From positions 14,233 to 78,232 of the forward strand of contig JADJWZ010000026.1 in assembly GCA_016716125.1 (NCBI GenBank): DNA of 64,000 nucleotides, written 5' to 3'. Of the stretch, positions 8,577 through 18,162 are shown in pieces. The position numbers and the translations under genes are program-made. Position 1 is the stretch's first letter, and each line of letters opens with the position of its first letter. This DNA is from Ignavibacteria bacterium. Lineage in GTDB: Bacteria; Bacteroidota; Ignavibacteria; Tepidaquicellales; Tepidaquicellaceae. Below the pieces are notes generated by a model. That model made no database searches. It saw nothing but the letters and a program-made list of their open reading frames with translations, and was not told the origin of the DNA.

Positions 8577-9515
8577 ATGATAAATAAAAATAAAGTTGTA
8601 AATAAAAAAATAGCGCTAATTGGATTTCCAATGGATCTCGGAGCTGACAGAAGAGGTGTTGACATGGGACCTTCTGCTATCCGCTATGAAAATCTTGAAG
8701 AGAAATTAGAAAAGTTCGGATATAAAGTTACTGATTTCGGAGATATAGATATTAACATTTCAGAAACGCAGAAAATCAAAAATTCAAAATTGAAGTACCT
8801 ACCTGAAATTACAAAAACTTCAAAGATCCTTGCAAATAAGATTGAGAACCTACTCGAGAAAAAATTTTTTACTTTGATTCTCGGCGGAGATCATTCGACT
8901 GCGATCGGTTCCATAGCCGGAATTTCAAGTTACTGTAGAAAGCATAATAAAACTCTCGGAGTTATTTGGATAGATGCACATGCAGATATGAATACTGAAC
9001 TGACTACCCCATCGGGAAACATTCATGGAATGCCGCTTGCTATTGCTCTTGGTCTTGGTGAGAAAAGTCTGACTCATTTAAACGGATTTTCTCCGAAATT
9101 AAAAAAGGAGAATGTAGCTTTGATCGGAATCCGTGATGTAGATTTTAACGAAGCGGAAACAGTAAAAAAAATGAACTTAAATGTATATACTATGACTGAT
9201 GTTGACAAAATGGGAATTCACAGAATAATTGCAAAAGTTTTAGGTGATTTTAAAAACCGTGTCGATCATATACACATCAGCTTTGATATGGACGGAATTG
9301 ATCCTGATCTTGCTCAGGGAGTCGGGACTCCTGTACCCGGTGGTCTTACATACAGGGAATCACAGCTTTTGATGGAAATGGTTGCTGACTGCGGCTGTAT
9401 GAATTCACTTGAAATGCTTGAAGTAAATCCAATATTGGACTCGAAAAATAAAACAGCTTTCCTTGCAACTGAATTAATTTTATCAGCGCTCGGCAAATCA
9501 ACACTTTACGATTGA
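8577..9515 (+). CDS. rocF: Arginase
   Basis: 312 residues. It hydrolyses L-arginine to ornithine and urea with two Mn ions. All metal-binding motifs are present: 'LGGDHS', 'IDAHADMN' and 'SFDMDGIDPD', plus the N-terminal 'LGADRRGVDMGPSAIR'. The 'GTPVPGGLTYRE' and 'LEMLEVNP' segments favour true arginase over agmatinase. A TATATTTG box (8565-8572) ends five bases before the ATG. It is a single gene, convergent with valS. No urease or other arginine-catabolic gene is nearby. Confidence 0.92.
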   Translation: MINKNKVVNKKIALIGFPMDLGADRRGVDMGPSAIRYENLEEKLEKFGYKVTDFGDIDINISETQKIKNSKLKYLPEITKTSKILANKIENLLEKKFFTLILGGDHSTAIGSIAGISSYCRKHNKTLGVIWIDAHADMNTELTTPSGNIHGMPLAIALGLGEKSLTHLNGFSPKLKKENVALIGIRDVDFNEAETVKKMNLNVYTMTDVDKMGIHRIIAKVLGDFKNRVDHIHISFDMDGIDPDLAQGVGTPVPGGLTYRESQLLMEMVADCGCMNSLEMLEVNPILDSKNKTAFLATELILSALGKSTLYD

Positions 9516-9533
9516 ATATAATTTTTTAATAAT

Positions 9534-12182
9534 TTACTTAATTAGTTTTTTCAGCTTATTCAATTTGATTTCCGCTTCTTCCTGTTTTTTCCTTTCCGCA
9601 TTAATTACAGATTCAGATGCTTTCGCAAGAAAATTTTCATTGGTAAGTTTTTTATTCAGACCGGAAAGATATGATTCTATATTTTCCAACTCCTTTTTCA
9701 CCTTTTCATTGTTAGAAGAAAGATTTTTAACATCTTCAGCGGGAAGGCAAATTTCAAATTTGTTCACAACTGAATTCAGATAATTTATAACTTCATTTTT
9801 ATCCAATTCAGTTTTAATCTCTTCAAGATTACATAACTTTAATATGTAAGTATTAAATTCTGAGAGCAGCGCTGATGCATTCTCATCTCCGGGCATTATA
9901 AATGCTGTGAGTTTTTTTGAAGAAGGAATTCCGTTAGTTGCTTTTAAATTTCTTATTGAAATTACAATTTCCTTTACCTCTTCAAATTTTTTCTCGAATT
10001 CTTTATTAATTCGTGCCGTATTATATTCTGAAATAATTTCTTTCGAAATGCTTTTATCATCTCTGCCGTCTTCAAGTATATGCCATAATTCTTCTGTTAC
10101 ATATGGTATTACGGGATGAAGTATTTTGAGAATGCTTTCGAAATAAAATAATGCTTTGTTTATTATTATATCTCCATTCTTAGGATTCTCGTTAAGCTTG
10201 ATTTTCATTAATTCTATATACCAGTCGCAAAAATCACTCCAGACAAAGTTATATAGAGTCTTGGAATATTCGTTAATTCTGTACTCCTTTAAATATTTTT
10301 CCGCATTCTGCAAAGTGGAATTGAATCTGCTTTCCATCCAAACATCAATCAGATCATCACGGTAATTTAAAGATTCATTCGTACCTGAAATGTTTTCGGA
10401 AAATTTTTCTTTTGTCATTAAAAGAAATCTTCCTGCATTCCAAAGTTTAGTAATAAAATTTCTGCCGATCTGGGTTTTCTCTTCTTCAAATAATACATCA
10501 TTTCCAAGCGGAGCTATATAAATAATTGTAAATCTGAGCGCATCAGTACCGTATTTTTCCATCAGTTCTATTGCGTCTGAATAATTACCGAGAGTCTTTG
10601 ACATTTTGACTCCCTTTCCGTCTCTTATAGTCGAATGAAAATACACATCGCTGAAAGGAATTTTGCCCGTATATTCTAAGCCGGCCATGATCATTCTGGC
10701 AACCCAGAGAAATATTATTTCCGGCCCTGTTGATAGAAAATCCGTCGGGTAATAATACTGCAGATTTTTATTATCATTATCAGACTTGTCATTTGACCAG
10801 CCGAATACACTCAATGGCCATAACCATGAAGAAAACCAGGTATCCAGTACATCTTCATCCTGCGTCCAGTTCTCAATGTCCTGAGGAGGGTTAATTTCGC
10901 AATAAATCCCGCCCGTATCGTTATGATACCATATTGGTATCTGATGACCCCACCAGAGCTGCCTTGAGATACACCAGTCCCTGATATTTTCCATCCAGTG
11001 AAAATAAACTTTAATATATCTTTCCGGATAAAATCTAATATCACCATTTCTGACAACTTCAATAGCCGGCTCAGCAAGTTTCTTCATTGAAACAAACCAT
11101 TGCTCAGATAAATAAGGCTCAATTACAGCTTTTGTCCTGTCAGAAAAAGCTACATTATGAGTGTAATCTTCGATTTTTTCAATTAATCCATTTTCTTCTA
11201 ATTTTTTAACAATAGCTTTCCGGGCTTTATGAATTTCCATTCCTGAAAATTCTCCGGTAAGCTCATTTAGAGTAGAATCTTTATTTAAAACTGTTACAGC
11301 ATTTAAATTATGTCGCTGCCCTATTTCGAAATCATTTATATCATGTGCAGGAGTAATTTTTAAAGCTCCGGTTCCAAATTCCTTATCGACATATGTATCA
11401 AAAACTATAGGTATTTTTTTGTTTACTAAAGGAAGATTAACTTCTTTGTTTATCAGATGCTTATATCTTGTATCCTCAGGATTTACTGCAACACCTGTGT
11501 CTCCAAACATAGTCTCAGGTCTGGTAGTAGCGATAGTTACATACTCGTCTGAGTCAACTATTTTATACTTTATATAATATAATTTTTCCTTTCTCTCTTC
11601 GTAAAAAATTTCGTCATCACTTACTGCCGTTTGAGATTCCGGATCCCAGTTAACAATTCTGTTTCCTCTGTAAATCAGACCTTTTTTATAAAGATCTACA
11701 AACACTTTTTTTACATTTAAAGAAAGCCCTTCATCCAATGTAAATCTCTCTTTTGACCAGTCTACGGAAGCGCCGAGTTTTCTTAACTGTTTTAATATAA
11801 TCCCCCCGTTTTTTTCCTTCCAGTCCCACACAAGATTAACAAATTTTTCTCTTCCGAGATCATATTTGGTTTTACCTTCTTTGGCAAGCTCTTTTTCTAC
11901 CATAACCTGTGTTGCAATTCCTGCATGATCCATTCCGGGTACCCAACAAACTTCAAATCCCTGCATTCTTTTCCACCGGCAATAAATGTCCTGAATTGTA
12001 TTATTAAACATATGTCCAAAATGTAAAATCCCGGTTACATTAGGCGGAGGAATTACAACAGAATATTTTTTCTTTTTGGGATTTGGATGTGATTCATAGA
12101 CTTTATTTTTTTCCCAAAACTCCTGCCACTTCTTTTCTGAATCTTCAAAATTATAATTTTTTTCAATTTCTTTAACCTTCAC
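9534..12182 (-). CDS. valS: Valyl-tRNA synthetase
   Basis: 882 residues, full length. It charges tRNA-Val and edits mischarged threonine. Class I signatures are His54-Phe-Gly-His57 ('GILHFGHMFN') and the KMSKT loop at 526-530. The insertion editing domain lies between them ('IATTRPETMFGDTGVAVNPED'). The C-terminal anticodon-binding domain and a coiled-coil arm (about 810-882) complete it. The start is GTG, overlapping the ParA stop codon as GTGA, so translation is probably coupled. It is last gene in the run mlaE-pyrB-pyrC-parA-valS. Confidence 0.96.
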   Translation of the reverse strand: MKVKEIEKNYNFEDSEKKWQEFWEKNKVYESHPNPKKKKYSVVIPPPNVTGILHFGHMFNNTIQDIYCRWKRMQGFEVCWVPGMDHAGIATQVMVEKELAKEGKTKYDLGREKFVNLVWDWKEKNGGIILKQLRKLGASVDWSKERFTLDEGLSLNVKKVFVDLYKKGLIYRGNRIVNWDPESQTAVSDDEIFYEERKEKLYYIKYKIVDSDEYVTIATTRPETMFGDTGVAVNPEDTRYKHLINKEVNLPLVNKKIPIVFDTYVDKEFGTGALKITPAHDINDFEIGQRHNLNAVTVLNKDSTLNELTGEFSGMEIHKARKAIVKKLEENGLIEKIEDYTHNVAFSDRTKAVIEPYLSEQWFVSMKKLAEPAIEVVRNGDIRFYPERYIKVYFHWMENIRDWCISRQLWWGHQIPIWYHNDTGGIYCEINPPQDIENWTQDEDVLDTWFSSWLWPLSVFGWSNDKSDNDNKNLQYYYPTDFLSTGPEIIFLWVARMIMAGLEYTGKIPFSDVYFHSTIRDGKGVKMSKTLGNYSDAIELMEKYGTDALRFTIIYIAPLGNDVLFEEEKTQIGRNFITKLWNAGRFLLMTKEKFSENISGTNESLNYRDDLIDVWMESRFNSTLQNAEKYLKEYRINEYSKTLYNFVWSDFCDWYIELMKIKLNENPKNGDIIINKALFYFESILKILHPVIPYVTEELWHILEDGRDDKSISKEIISEYNTARINKEFEKKFEEVKEIVISIRNLKATNGIPSSKKLTAFIMPGDENASALLSEFNTYILKLCNLEEIKTELDKNEVINYLNSVVNKFEICLPAEDVKNLSSNNEKVKKELENIESYLSGLNKKLTNENFLAKASESVINAERKKQEEAEIKLNKLKKLIK

Positions 12183-12963
12183 TTTACTTTTAATTCCTCC
12201 TTATTGTTTTTTTCAATGATTTCATATGCAAGATTTAAATATGCCTCTGCTCCTTCTGAATTTAATTTAAAAAGGCATAAAGGTTTTCCGTAAAATGTTG
12301 CTTCGTTTAATAAATTTGTGTTCGGAATAACTGTTTCCAGAAGATAATTACTATACTTCATTTTCAATTCACGCTCAGATATTTTAGTAACTTTAGAATC
12401 CTTTTCATACATAGTCAGAACTATTCCTTCTATTTTAAGAGTCGGATTTGAAACATCCTTGAGCCATTCATAATAAGATATTAGCCTGTCTACAGCTTCA
12501 AGTGAAAAATGTCCTGACTTTATAGGTATAAGTATTGAATCCGATGCGACGAGAGCATTTGTCGAAATACCTTTAAGAGTAGGCGGACAGTCAATTATTA
12601 TAAATTCATAAAAATCTTCAATATCTTTTAATGCGTTTTTGATAACAAGTCTGTTCTCAAGATTCTGAATAAACTTTTCATGCATGTTTACATTGTAAAT
12701 ATTCGACGGCACGAAATCAAGATACTCAAGGTCAGTTTTATGAATAGCAGATTTTATGGAATGTGTAAATGCAAAAATTTCAGAAAGACTTGCTTTGATT
12801 TTATCAGGAGTAAATCCAAGCGCAATAGCAGAAGCTCCGAACGGATCAACATCTATGAGCAAAGTTTTCTTTTCAGCTACAGCAAGAGAAGCTGCAAGAT
12901 TAACTGCCGTAGTAGTCTTACCTACTCCCCTTTCGGAATGCAAACTGATATTACTTTTGTCAT
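12179..12963 (-). CDS. ParA/Soj-family ATPase, split by one-base frameshift in the P-loop
   Basis: The natural start is the ATG at 12963-12961 (reading MTKVISVCIPKG). One G is missing from the G-run at about 12927-12930. With it restored the deviant Walker A 'PKGGVGKTTTAVNLAASLA' is intact and the protein is about 261 residues. Other ParA features are the A' motif 'LLIDVDPFGASAIALGF' and the Walker B 'FIIIDCPPTL'. Such ATPases segregate chromosomes or position cell structures. No ParB partner or parS site is adjacent; the neighbours are pyrC and valS. The missing base lies in a homopolymer in an invariant motif, so a sequencing error is likely. Confidence 0.88.
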
Positions 12964-12970
12964 AAAATTT

Positions 12971-14251
12971 TTATAATCTTGTGAAATGAATTTTTCCTTT
13001 ATTGATCACACAATAAGGTTTACATTGAACTTCAAATCCGTCAAAAGGTGTATTCCGCGATTTGGACATGAATTTATTTTTATTAATTTTCCATTTGGTC
13101 TTTTCACTGACTACTGAAATATTTGCAGGCTCCCCCTCTTTGATACGAATGCTATTAAGATTAAGGATCTTTCTCGGACTGACCGAAACTTTATTTATAA
13201 ATTCACTGAAGGAAATTATACCTGTATTGACCAGATAAGTATAAGAAAGTCCCACGAGAGTTTCCAGTCCGGTAATGCCGAACGGCGCATCATAAAATCC
13301 CTGATTCTTTTCATATTCAGAATGCGGAGCATGATCAGTACAGATCACATCTATAGTGCCGTCTTTAATACCTTCAAGTATCATTTCAACATCATCAGAA
13401 GTTCGCAGCGGCGGATTCATCTTTGCATTAACATTGTAATTCAGACATTCCTGTTCTGTCAGAATGAAATGATGAGGACATACTTCACCGGTTACATTCA
13501 TTCCGTTTTTCTTTGCATCTCTTAAAAGACTAACACTTTTTCCGCATGAAATATGCTGAATATGATAGTGCGAATTCTTTACAAAACCTGCGATCATAAT
13601 ATCTCTGGCAATTACAGATGTTTCACTGATCTCAGGAATACCTTTTACTCCCATAGCAGTGGAAATTAATCCTTCATTTATTACACCTCCGTTGGAAAGT
13701 CTCATATCCTCACAATGCTGAATGACAGGGCAGCTTACCTGTGAGGTATATTCCAGCACTCTTCTAAAAATTTCCGGATTGCTTACAGGACTTCCGTCAT
13801 CTGTAAATGCGACTGCTCCGGCTTCAGAAAGAGAAAGTATTTGTGACAATTTTTTCCCTTCCCTTTTTTCCGTAGCGCAGGCGGAAACTTCTACGTCAGT
13901 AATGAGATCTGCAGATTTTAATCTAATGTCCTGAATTATTAAAGCTGAATCAATAGGCGGATCGGTATTCGGCATACATAACACTCCCGTCACTCCGCCG
14001 TTTGCAGCAGACATGCTGCCGGAATACAGATCTTCCTTATGAGTTTGTCCCGGGTATCTGAAATGAACATGCATATCGAAAATTCCGGGTACTGCAGTCT
14101 TTCCTTTCATGTTCATCTCTTCCGTATTTTTCGGAATCCGCTTAACATTTCCGATTTTCGAAATAATACCGTTTACTATAAGCAGATCTGTTACGGTATC
14201 AATTCCATCTTCAGGAGAAACTATCTTAATATTTTTTAAAAGGAGATTCAA
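12971..14251 (-). CDS. pyrC: Dihydroorotase
   Basis: 426 residues. It catalyses the third step of pyrimidine synthesis, cyclising carbamoyl-aspartate to dihydroorotate. It is a class I amidohydrolase with the zinc motif 'DMHVHFRYPGQTHKEDLYSG', 'VLCMPNTDPPID', 'ICTDHAPHSEYEK' and the 'FDAPFGITGLET' type segment near 320. Length is normal for the PyrC of bacteria that pair it with PyrB. The pyrB stop lies 11 bases upstream, making a pyrB-pyrC operon. ParA starts seven bases downstream. Confidence 0.94.
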   Translation of the reverse strand: MNLLLKNIKIVSPEDGIDTVTDLLIVNGIISKIGNVKRIPKNTEEMNMKGKTAVPGIFDMHVHFRYPGQTHKEDLYSGSMSAANGGVTGVLCMPNTDPPIDSALIIQDIRLKSADLITDVEVSACATEKREGKKLSQILSLSEAGAVAFTDDGSPVSNPEIFRRVLEYTSQVSCPVIQHCEDMRLSNGGVINEGLISTAMGVKGIPEISETSVIARDIMIAGFVKNSHYHIQHISCGKSVSLLRDAKKNGMNVTGEVCPHHFILTEQECLNYNVNAKMNPPLRTSDDVEMILEGIKDGTIDVICTDHAPHSEYEKNQGFYDAPFGITGLETLVGLSYTYLVNTGIISFSEFINKVSVSPRKILNLNSIRIKEGEPANISVVSEKTKWKINKNKFMSKSRNTPFDGFEVQCKPYCVINKGKIHFTRL

Positions 14252-14262
14252 TAAATTTTATT

Positions 14263-15168
14263 TTATTTCATTAGATTAAACAACGCGCATTTCAATGACA
14301 GTCCGTTTGTTACCTGATCAAAGATCATTGAATTTTCAGACCCGGCTGTTTCTGCATCTATTTCTACATTTATATTCATAGGTCCCGGATGCAGAATTTT
14401 AATTTTTTTATTTTGCTTAAGTCTCTCCATATTTATTCCGTAATATCTGTTGAATTCTTTAAGTGATGTCAAATTTAATCCCGCATCTCTTTCAATTTGC
14501 ACTCTGAGTATATTCAAAACAACATTTTCCCTGACAGCATCATTAATATCATAATATACTCTCACTCCCAATCCTTCAATATTTTTGGGTATAAACGAAA
14601 CCGGTCCGCATACGGATACATTTGCTCCCAAAGTCTTAAGTCCGTATATATTTGATAATGCAACTCTGCTGTGAGAAATGTCACCTACAATACACACATT
14701 TAAATCTTTTAAATCTCCAAAAGTTTTCTTCAGAGTATAAATGTCCAGTAATCCCTGTGTCGGATGTTCATTTATACCGTCGCCTGCATTAATAATTTTT
14801 GAGGAAGTATTCTGAGCAAGGAATAATGGTATTCCCGGTGTGCTGTGCCGAACCACAATAAAATCGAATTTCATTGCTTCAATATTTTTTATTGTGTCAA
14901 GAAAACTTTCTCCTTTATTGATTGAAGAAGAAACGGAATTAAAATTTACACTGTCAAGACCGGATTTTTTTTCTGCGAGTTCAAATGATATCCGGGTTCG
15001 AGTTGAATTTTCAAAAAATAAATTCAACACGGATCTTCCTGTTAAAATTCTTTTAATTGATTTATTACCGGTAATTAATTTCAGGTAATAGTCTGTAAGA
15101 GCGAATATCTCTTCAAAATTATCTTTTGTTAAATATCTCAGACCAATAAGATGTTCAGGAAAATTCAT
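14263..15168 (-). CDS. pyrB: Aspartate carbamoyltransferase catalytic subunit
   Basis: 301 residues. It condenses carbamoyl phosphate with aspartate, the committed step of pyrimidine synthesis. The carbamoyl-phosphate loop 'FFENSTRTRISFELAEKK' (residues 51-68), 'HPTQGLLDIYTL' and the C-terminal 'HPGPMN' motifs are all present. There is no pyrI regulatory-subunit gene beside it. It lies ten bases downstream of the mlaE-type permease gene and 11 before pyrC. Confidence 0.95.
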   Translation of the reverse strand: MNFPEHLIGLRYLTKDNFEEIFALTDYYLKLITGNKSIKRILTGRSVLNLFFENSTRTRISFELAEKKSGLDSVNFNSVSSSINKGESFLDTIKNIEAMKFDFIVVRHSTPGIPLFLAQNTSSKIINAGDGINEHPTQGLLDIYTLKKTFGDLKDLNVCIVGDISHSRVALSNIYGLKTLGANVSVCGPVSFIPKNIEGLGVRVYYDINDAVRENVVLNILRVQIERDAGLNLTSLKEFNRYYGINMERLKQNKKIKILHPGPMNINVEIDAETAGSENSMIFDQVTNGLSLKCALFNLMK

Positions 15169-15178
15169 AACAATATAT

Positions 15179-15946
15179 TTACATTCCTATTAAGAAATTC
15201 CATAAAATATAATCAAGCATAAGAATAGAAGCTGCTGCGATAACAAATGCCTTAATTGTAGCAAGCCCGACACCTTCAGCTCCGCCGCGTGCTGAAAAAC
15301 CTATAAAGCATCCGATTGAAGAAATAGACACACCGAAAAATATTGCTTTAATAGTGCCTGCAACTAAATCTTTTACTTCAAAAGCTTTCTTAAATGATCC
15401 AAGAAATACATCTGAAGGAACGCCGAGAAATATCGTTGCTACAATATAAGCGCCAAATATAGCAATTGAGCTGGCGTAAACTACCAGAACCGGAAGCATA
15501 AAAGTTGTCGCGACTATTCTTGGCATTGCGAGATATCTTATAGGATCAATTGCCATTGATTCCAGCGCGTCAATTTGTTCGGTGACTTTCATCGTTCCGA
15601 GTTCAGCAGCCATGGACGCACCGACTCTTCCCGCAAGTACTATAGCAGCCAGCACCGGACCAAGTTCTATTAAAATAGCTTTTGTAACAGCCGATCCGAG
15701 ATATGAATATGATATAAGACCTTTAATCTGATAAGCTGCCTGCCAGCATGAAACTGCACCTGTAAATATTCCTATTATAGCAACGAGCACAAGTGAATTA
15801 ACACCTACGTGCTGCATTTGTTCAAATACAAGTTTTCTGTCCCTGAATATTCTTCCCAGGCTTTTCAGAACTCCGGTCATCATAAAAAAGAACTGACCTA
15901 ATTCAGTAAAGAAAGTAATAATTTTTTTTCCAATAAATCTTGTCAA
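15179..15946 (-). CDS. mlaE: MlaE/YrbE-family lipid ABC transporter permease
   Basis: 255 residues with five to six membrane helices. The family motifs 'GQFFFMMTGVLKSLG' (amphipathic N-terminus), 'ELGPVLAAIVLAGRVGASMAAELGTMKVTEQIDAL' (split here over residues 85-119) and 'GFSARGGAEGVGLATIKAFV' identify the permease of the phospholipid transport (Mla) system. The usual partners MlaF (ATPase) and MlaD (MCE protein) are not adjacent: pyrB follows ten bases downstream and a repeat tract lies upstream. The partners may be elsewhere in the genome. Confidence 0.9.
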   Translation of the reverse strand: MTRFIGKKIITFFTELGQFFFMMTGVLKSLGRIFRDRKLVFEQMQHVGVNSLVLVAIIGIFTGAVSCWQAAYQIKGLISYSYLGSAVTKAILIELGPVLAAIVLAGRVGASMAAELGTMKVTEQIDALESMAIDPIRYLAMPRIVATTFMLPVLVVYASSIAIFGAYIVATIFLGVPSDVFLGSFKKAFEVKDLVAGTIKAIFFGVSISSIGCFIGFSARGGAEGVGLATIKAFVIAAASILMLDYILWNFLIGM

Positions 15947-16016
15947 TCAGTTTCCAAATTATTTTACGTTATGCAAACAAAAAAATTTTATTAAAAACTA
16001 CAATTCAACACACATT

Positions 16017-16053
16017 ATTAACTATTAACTATTAACTATTAACTACTAACTAT
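16017..16053. repeat. Short tandem repeat, 7-bp unit
   Basis: About five tandem copies of TTAACTA, the last degenerate, lie between the mlaE start and the CorC-like stop codon. It is a simple-sequence repeat that could vary in copy number. No function is evident. Confidence 0.8.
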
Positions 16054-16057
16054 AAAC

Positions 16058-17374
16058 TTAATAACTTTTCAATTTTTGAACTTTAATCTGTAAAAGCTTA
16101 TTTCCGGATTTTTTCATAACAGTCATTACAATACCCTGATAATCTATTCTTTCATAAATTTCCGGAATGTGTCCTGTTACTTCCTGTAAAAATCCGCTGA
16201 GTGTATGATAGTTTTCATTATCGTTGGGAATATTGGATTCAAATTTTTCATTAAAATCTTCGATTGATATTTCCGGATTAACAAGATATATACCTTTTTT
16301 CTGACTTTTGATCTGGTCCGGAGTTGCGTCATATTCATCCTCAATTTCACCTACAATTTCCTCAATAATATCTTCAAGTGTAATCAGTCCCTCTACTCCC
16401 CCGTGTTCATTTACTACAACACCTAGATGAATATGTTTTTTCTGAAAGTCTTTAAGTATCTCTCCGATCTGTTTAGTCTCCGGAATAAAATGCGCAGGTC
16501 TGATTATATCCTGAAGTACTATGATCTCTTTATGTTCAGCAGCGCTGATTATATCTTTTGAATAAATTATACCGACAATATTATCCAGACTGTCTTTATA
16601 TACAGGAATTCTTGAAAATCCTTCTTCAATTACTTTCTGAATTATTACTTCCCTCTTTTCTTCAACATCAATCGCAAACATGATATTCCTCGGTATCATT
16701 ACTTCATTAGCGGTCTTATCATTAAAGTCAAAAACTTTCTGAATAATTTTAGATTCAGTCTCATCAATTTTTCCTGAAAGAGTACCTTCAGTGATCAGCT
16801 GTCTGATCTCTTCTTCCGAGTGAAATCTTTCGGATTCGGTTGCCGGATTTAAACCAAACAATTTTAAAATATAGTTAGCAGTACCGTTCAGTACATAAAT
16901 GGCCGGTTTGAAAATCATATAAAATATCTGAAGCGGTAGAGCAATGAAAAGAGTGGTCTGCTTTGGATATCTAATGGCAATAGACTTTGGAGCAAGTTCG
17001 CCGAGAATTATGTGCAAAAAAGTAATAATCAAAAATCCTACAGCCAAAGAAATTGTATGAATTGTCTTTGGGTCTTCAATTGACATAAGCGAAAATACCG
17101 GTTCGAGTATTCTCGCGGTTACAGGTTCTCCGATCCATCCGAGTCCAAGAGATGATATGGTTATTCCGAACTGAGTAGCGGCAAGGTATTCATCAAGATG
17201 TGTTATTAGCCTAAATGCAAGTTTGCCCTTTCTGCTGTCTTTAATATCAACGGAATTCAGTTGTGTCTTTCTGACTTTTACAATTGCAAATTCTGCGGCT
17301 ACAAATAATGCATTAAGCAAAACAAAAAAGAGCAGAAGGAACAGATCAAAAATAATAGTCTTAAACTCATCCAT
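16058..17374 (-). CDS. CNNM/CorC-type (HlyC/CorC) transporter-associated protein
   Basis: 438 residues. The N-terminal DUF21 membrane domain (about 1-195, four helices, 'LNALFVAAEFAIVKVRKTQL', 'GITISSLGLGWIGEPV') is followed by a pair of CBS domains (about 215-340; 'VMIPRNIMFAIDVEE', 'VGIIYSKDII', 'GVVNEHGGVEGLITLEDIIEEIVGEI' spread over 310-335) and a C-terminal CorC_HlyC domain. This is the complete CNNM architecture linked to Mg2+/Co2+ efflux. Some T9SS bacteria use a related protein, GldE, in gliding; a GldE role cannot be excluded but no gld genes are nearby. Confidence 0.9.
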   Translation of the reverse strand: MDEFKTIIFDLFLLLFFVLLNALFVAAEFAIVKVRKTQLNSVDIKDSRKGKLAFRLITHLDEYLAATQFGITISSLGLGWIGEPVTARILEPVFSLMSIEDPKTIHTISLAVGFLIITFLHIILGELAPKSIAIRYPKQTTLFIALPLQIFYMIFKPAIYVLNGTANYILKLFGLNPATESERFHSEEEIRQLITEGTLSGKIDETESKIIQKVFDFNDKTANEVMIPRNIMFAIDVEEKREVIIQKVIEEGFSRIPVYKDSLDNIVGIIYSKDIISAAEHKEIIVLQDIIRPAHFIPETKQIGEILKDFQKKHIHLGVVVNEHGGVEGLITLEDIIEEIVGEIEDEYDATPDQIKSQKKGIYLVNPEISIEDFNEKFESNIPNDNENYHTLSGFLQEVTGHIPEIYERIDYQGIVMTVMKKSGNKLLQIKVQKLKSY

Positions 17375-17489
17375 ATGTGTATTTATAAAATAAAAATTAT
17401 AAATACGATGTTCAATTTAAAACTGCTTAAAAATAAACTTAACGGAATATATCTTATGGAATTTGTAAGGAGGCTTATGATATAAGAAT

Positions 17490-18158
17490 TTATTTAGTAA
17501 AAATCATTTTTCCGATATCGACTGTATAACCGGACTCAAGTTTATAAAAATAAATTCCGCTGGAAAGCTGACTGTAAGATGATGCGTTGAAATCAATTTT
17601 GTATAATCCCGGACTTTGAAATTCGTCAACTAATAAATCAACATATTTTCCTGTAAGACTGTACACAGAGAGCTTTACATAAGTAGGTACGAGCAGTTTA
17701 TATGAGATCTGAGTGGCCGGGTTAAAAGGATTGGGATTATTCTGAAGATTTTCAAATTCAGGAACTTCTGAGATCCCTATTTTAATTTCCTCAGACTTTA
17801 TTAATTTATTTGTCAGATCATATATACTGAGTCTGTATATATAAACGCCGTTTTCGGACGGCTTGTCATTATAAATATAATAATAAAGGTTAGCTGAATC
17901 TGAATTTTCTTTTTTTCTGAAATTACTGAAAAGTACATCACTCAGAAATTTAAAACTTTCATCTCCCGTTTTCCGGGATTCAATTTTGTATTTACTTACG
18001 TTCGCCGGATTTAAAATGACAAAATTTATTTCAACCTCACTTTTATTTATCTTTGCATTAAAAATCCGGACAGTATTCTCAGGATTCTCAAAACTATATG
18101 TCTTAGAAATTAAGCATGAAAATAAGATCAGAATTAAAACATATTTAATACACTTCAT
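17490..18158 (-). CDS. Small secreted protein with T9SS sorting domain
   Basis: 222 residues. The signal peptide (about 1-22) precedes a roughly 115-residue domain resembling a single Ig/Fn3-like fold ('VEINFVILNPANVSKYKIES', 'NGVYIYRLSIYDLTNKLIKS'). The sorting domain runs from about 135 ('LQNNPNPFNPATQISYKL', 'VKLSVYSLTGKYVDLLV', 'GIYFYKLESG', 'GKMIFTK'). The start lies four bases after the nuoI stop, so it is probably co-transcribed with nuoI. The function is unknown. Confidence 0.8.
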   Translation of the reverse strand: MKCIKYVLILILFSCLISKTYSFENPENTVRIFNAKINKSEVEINFVILNPANVSKYKIESRKTGDESFKFLSDVLFSNFRKKENSDSANLYYYIYNDKPSENGVYIYRLSIYDLTNKLIKSEEIKIGISEVPEFENLQNNPNPFNPATQISYKLLVPTYVKLSVYSLTGKYVDLLVDEFQSPGLYKIDFNASSYSQLSSGIYFYKLESGYTVDIGKMIFTK

Positions 18159-18162
18159 AATT

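Noticed and set aside
9565..10365. Several small plus-strand open frames inside valS
   Set aside because: They are shadows of the well-supported valS gene on the other strand.
12680..12976. Plus-strand open frames inside the ParA gene
   Set aside because: They are shadows of the minus-strand ParA gene, which has clear motifs.
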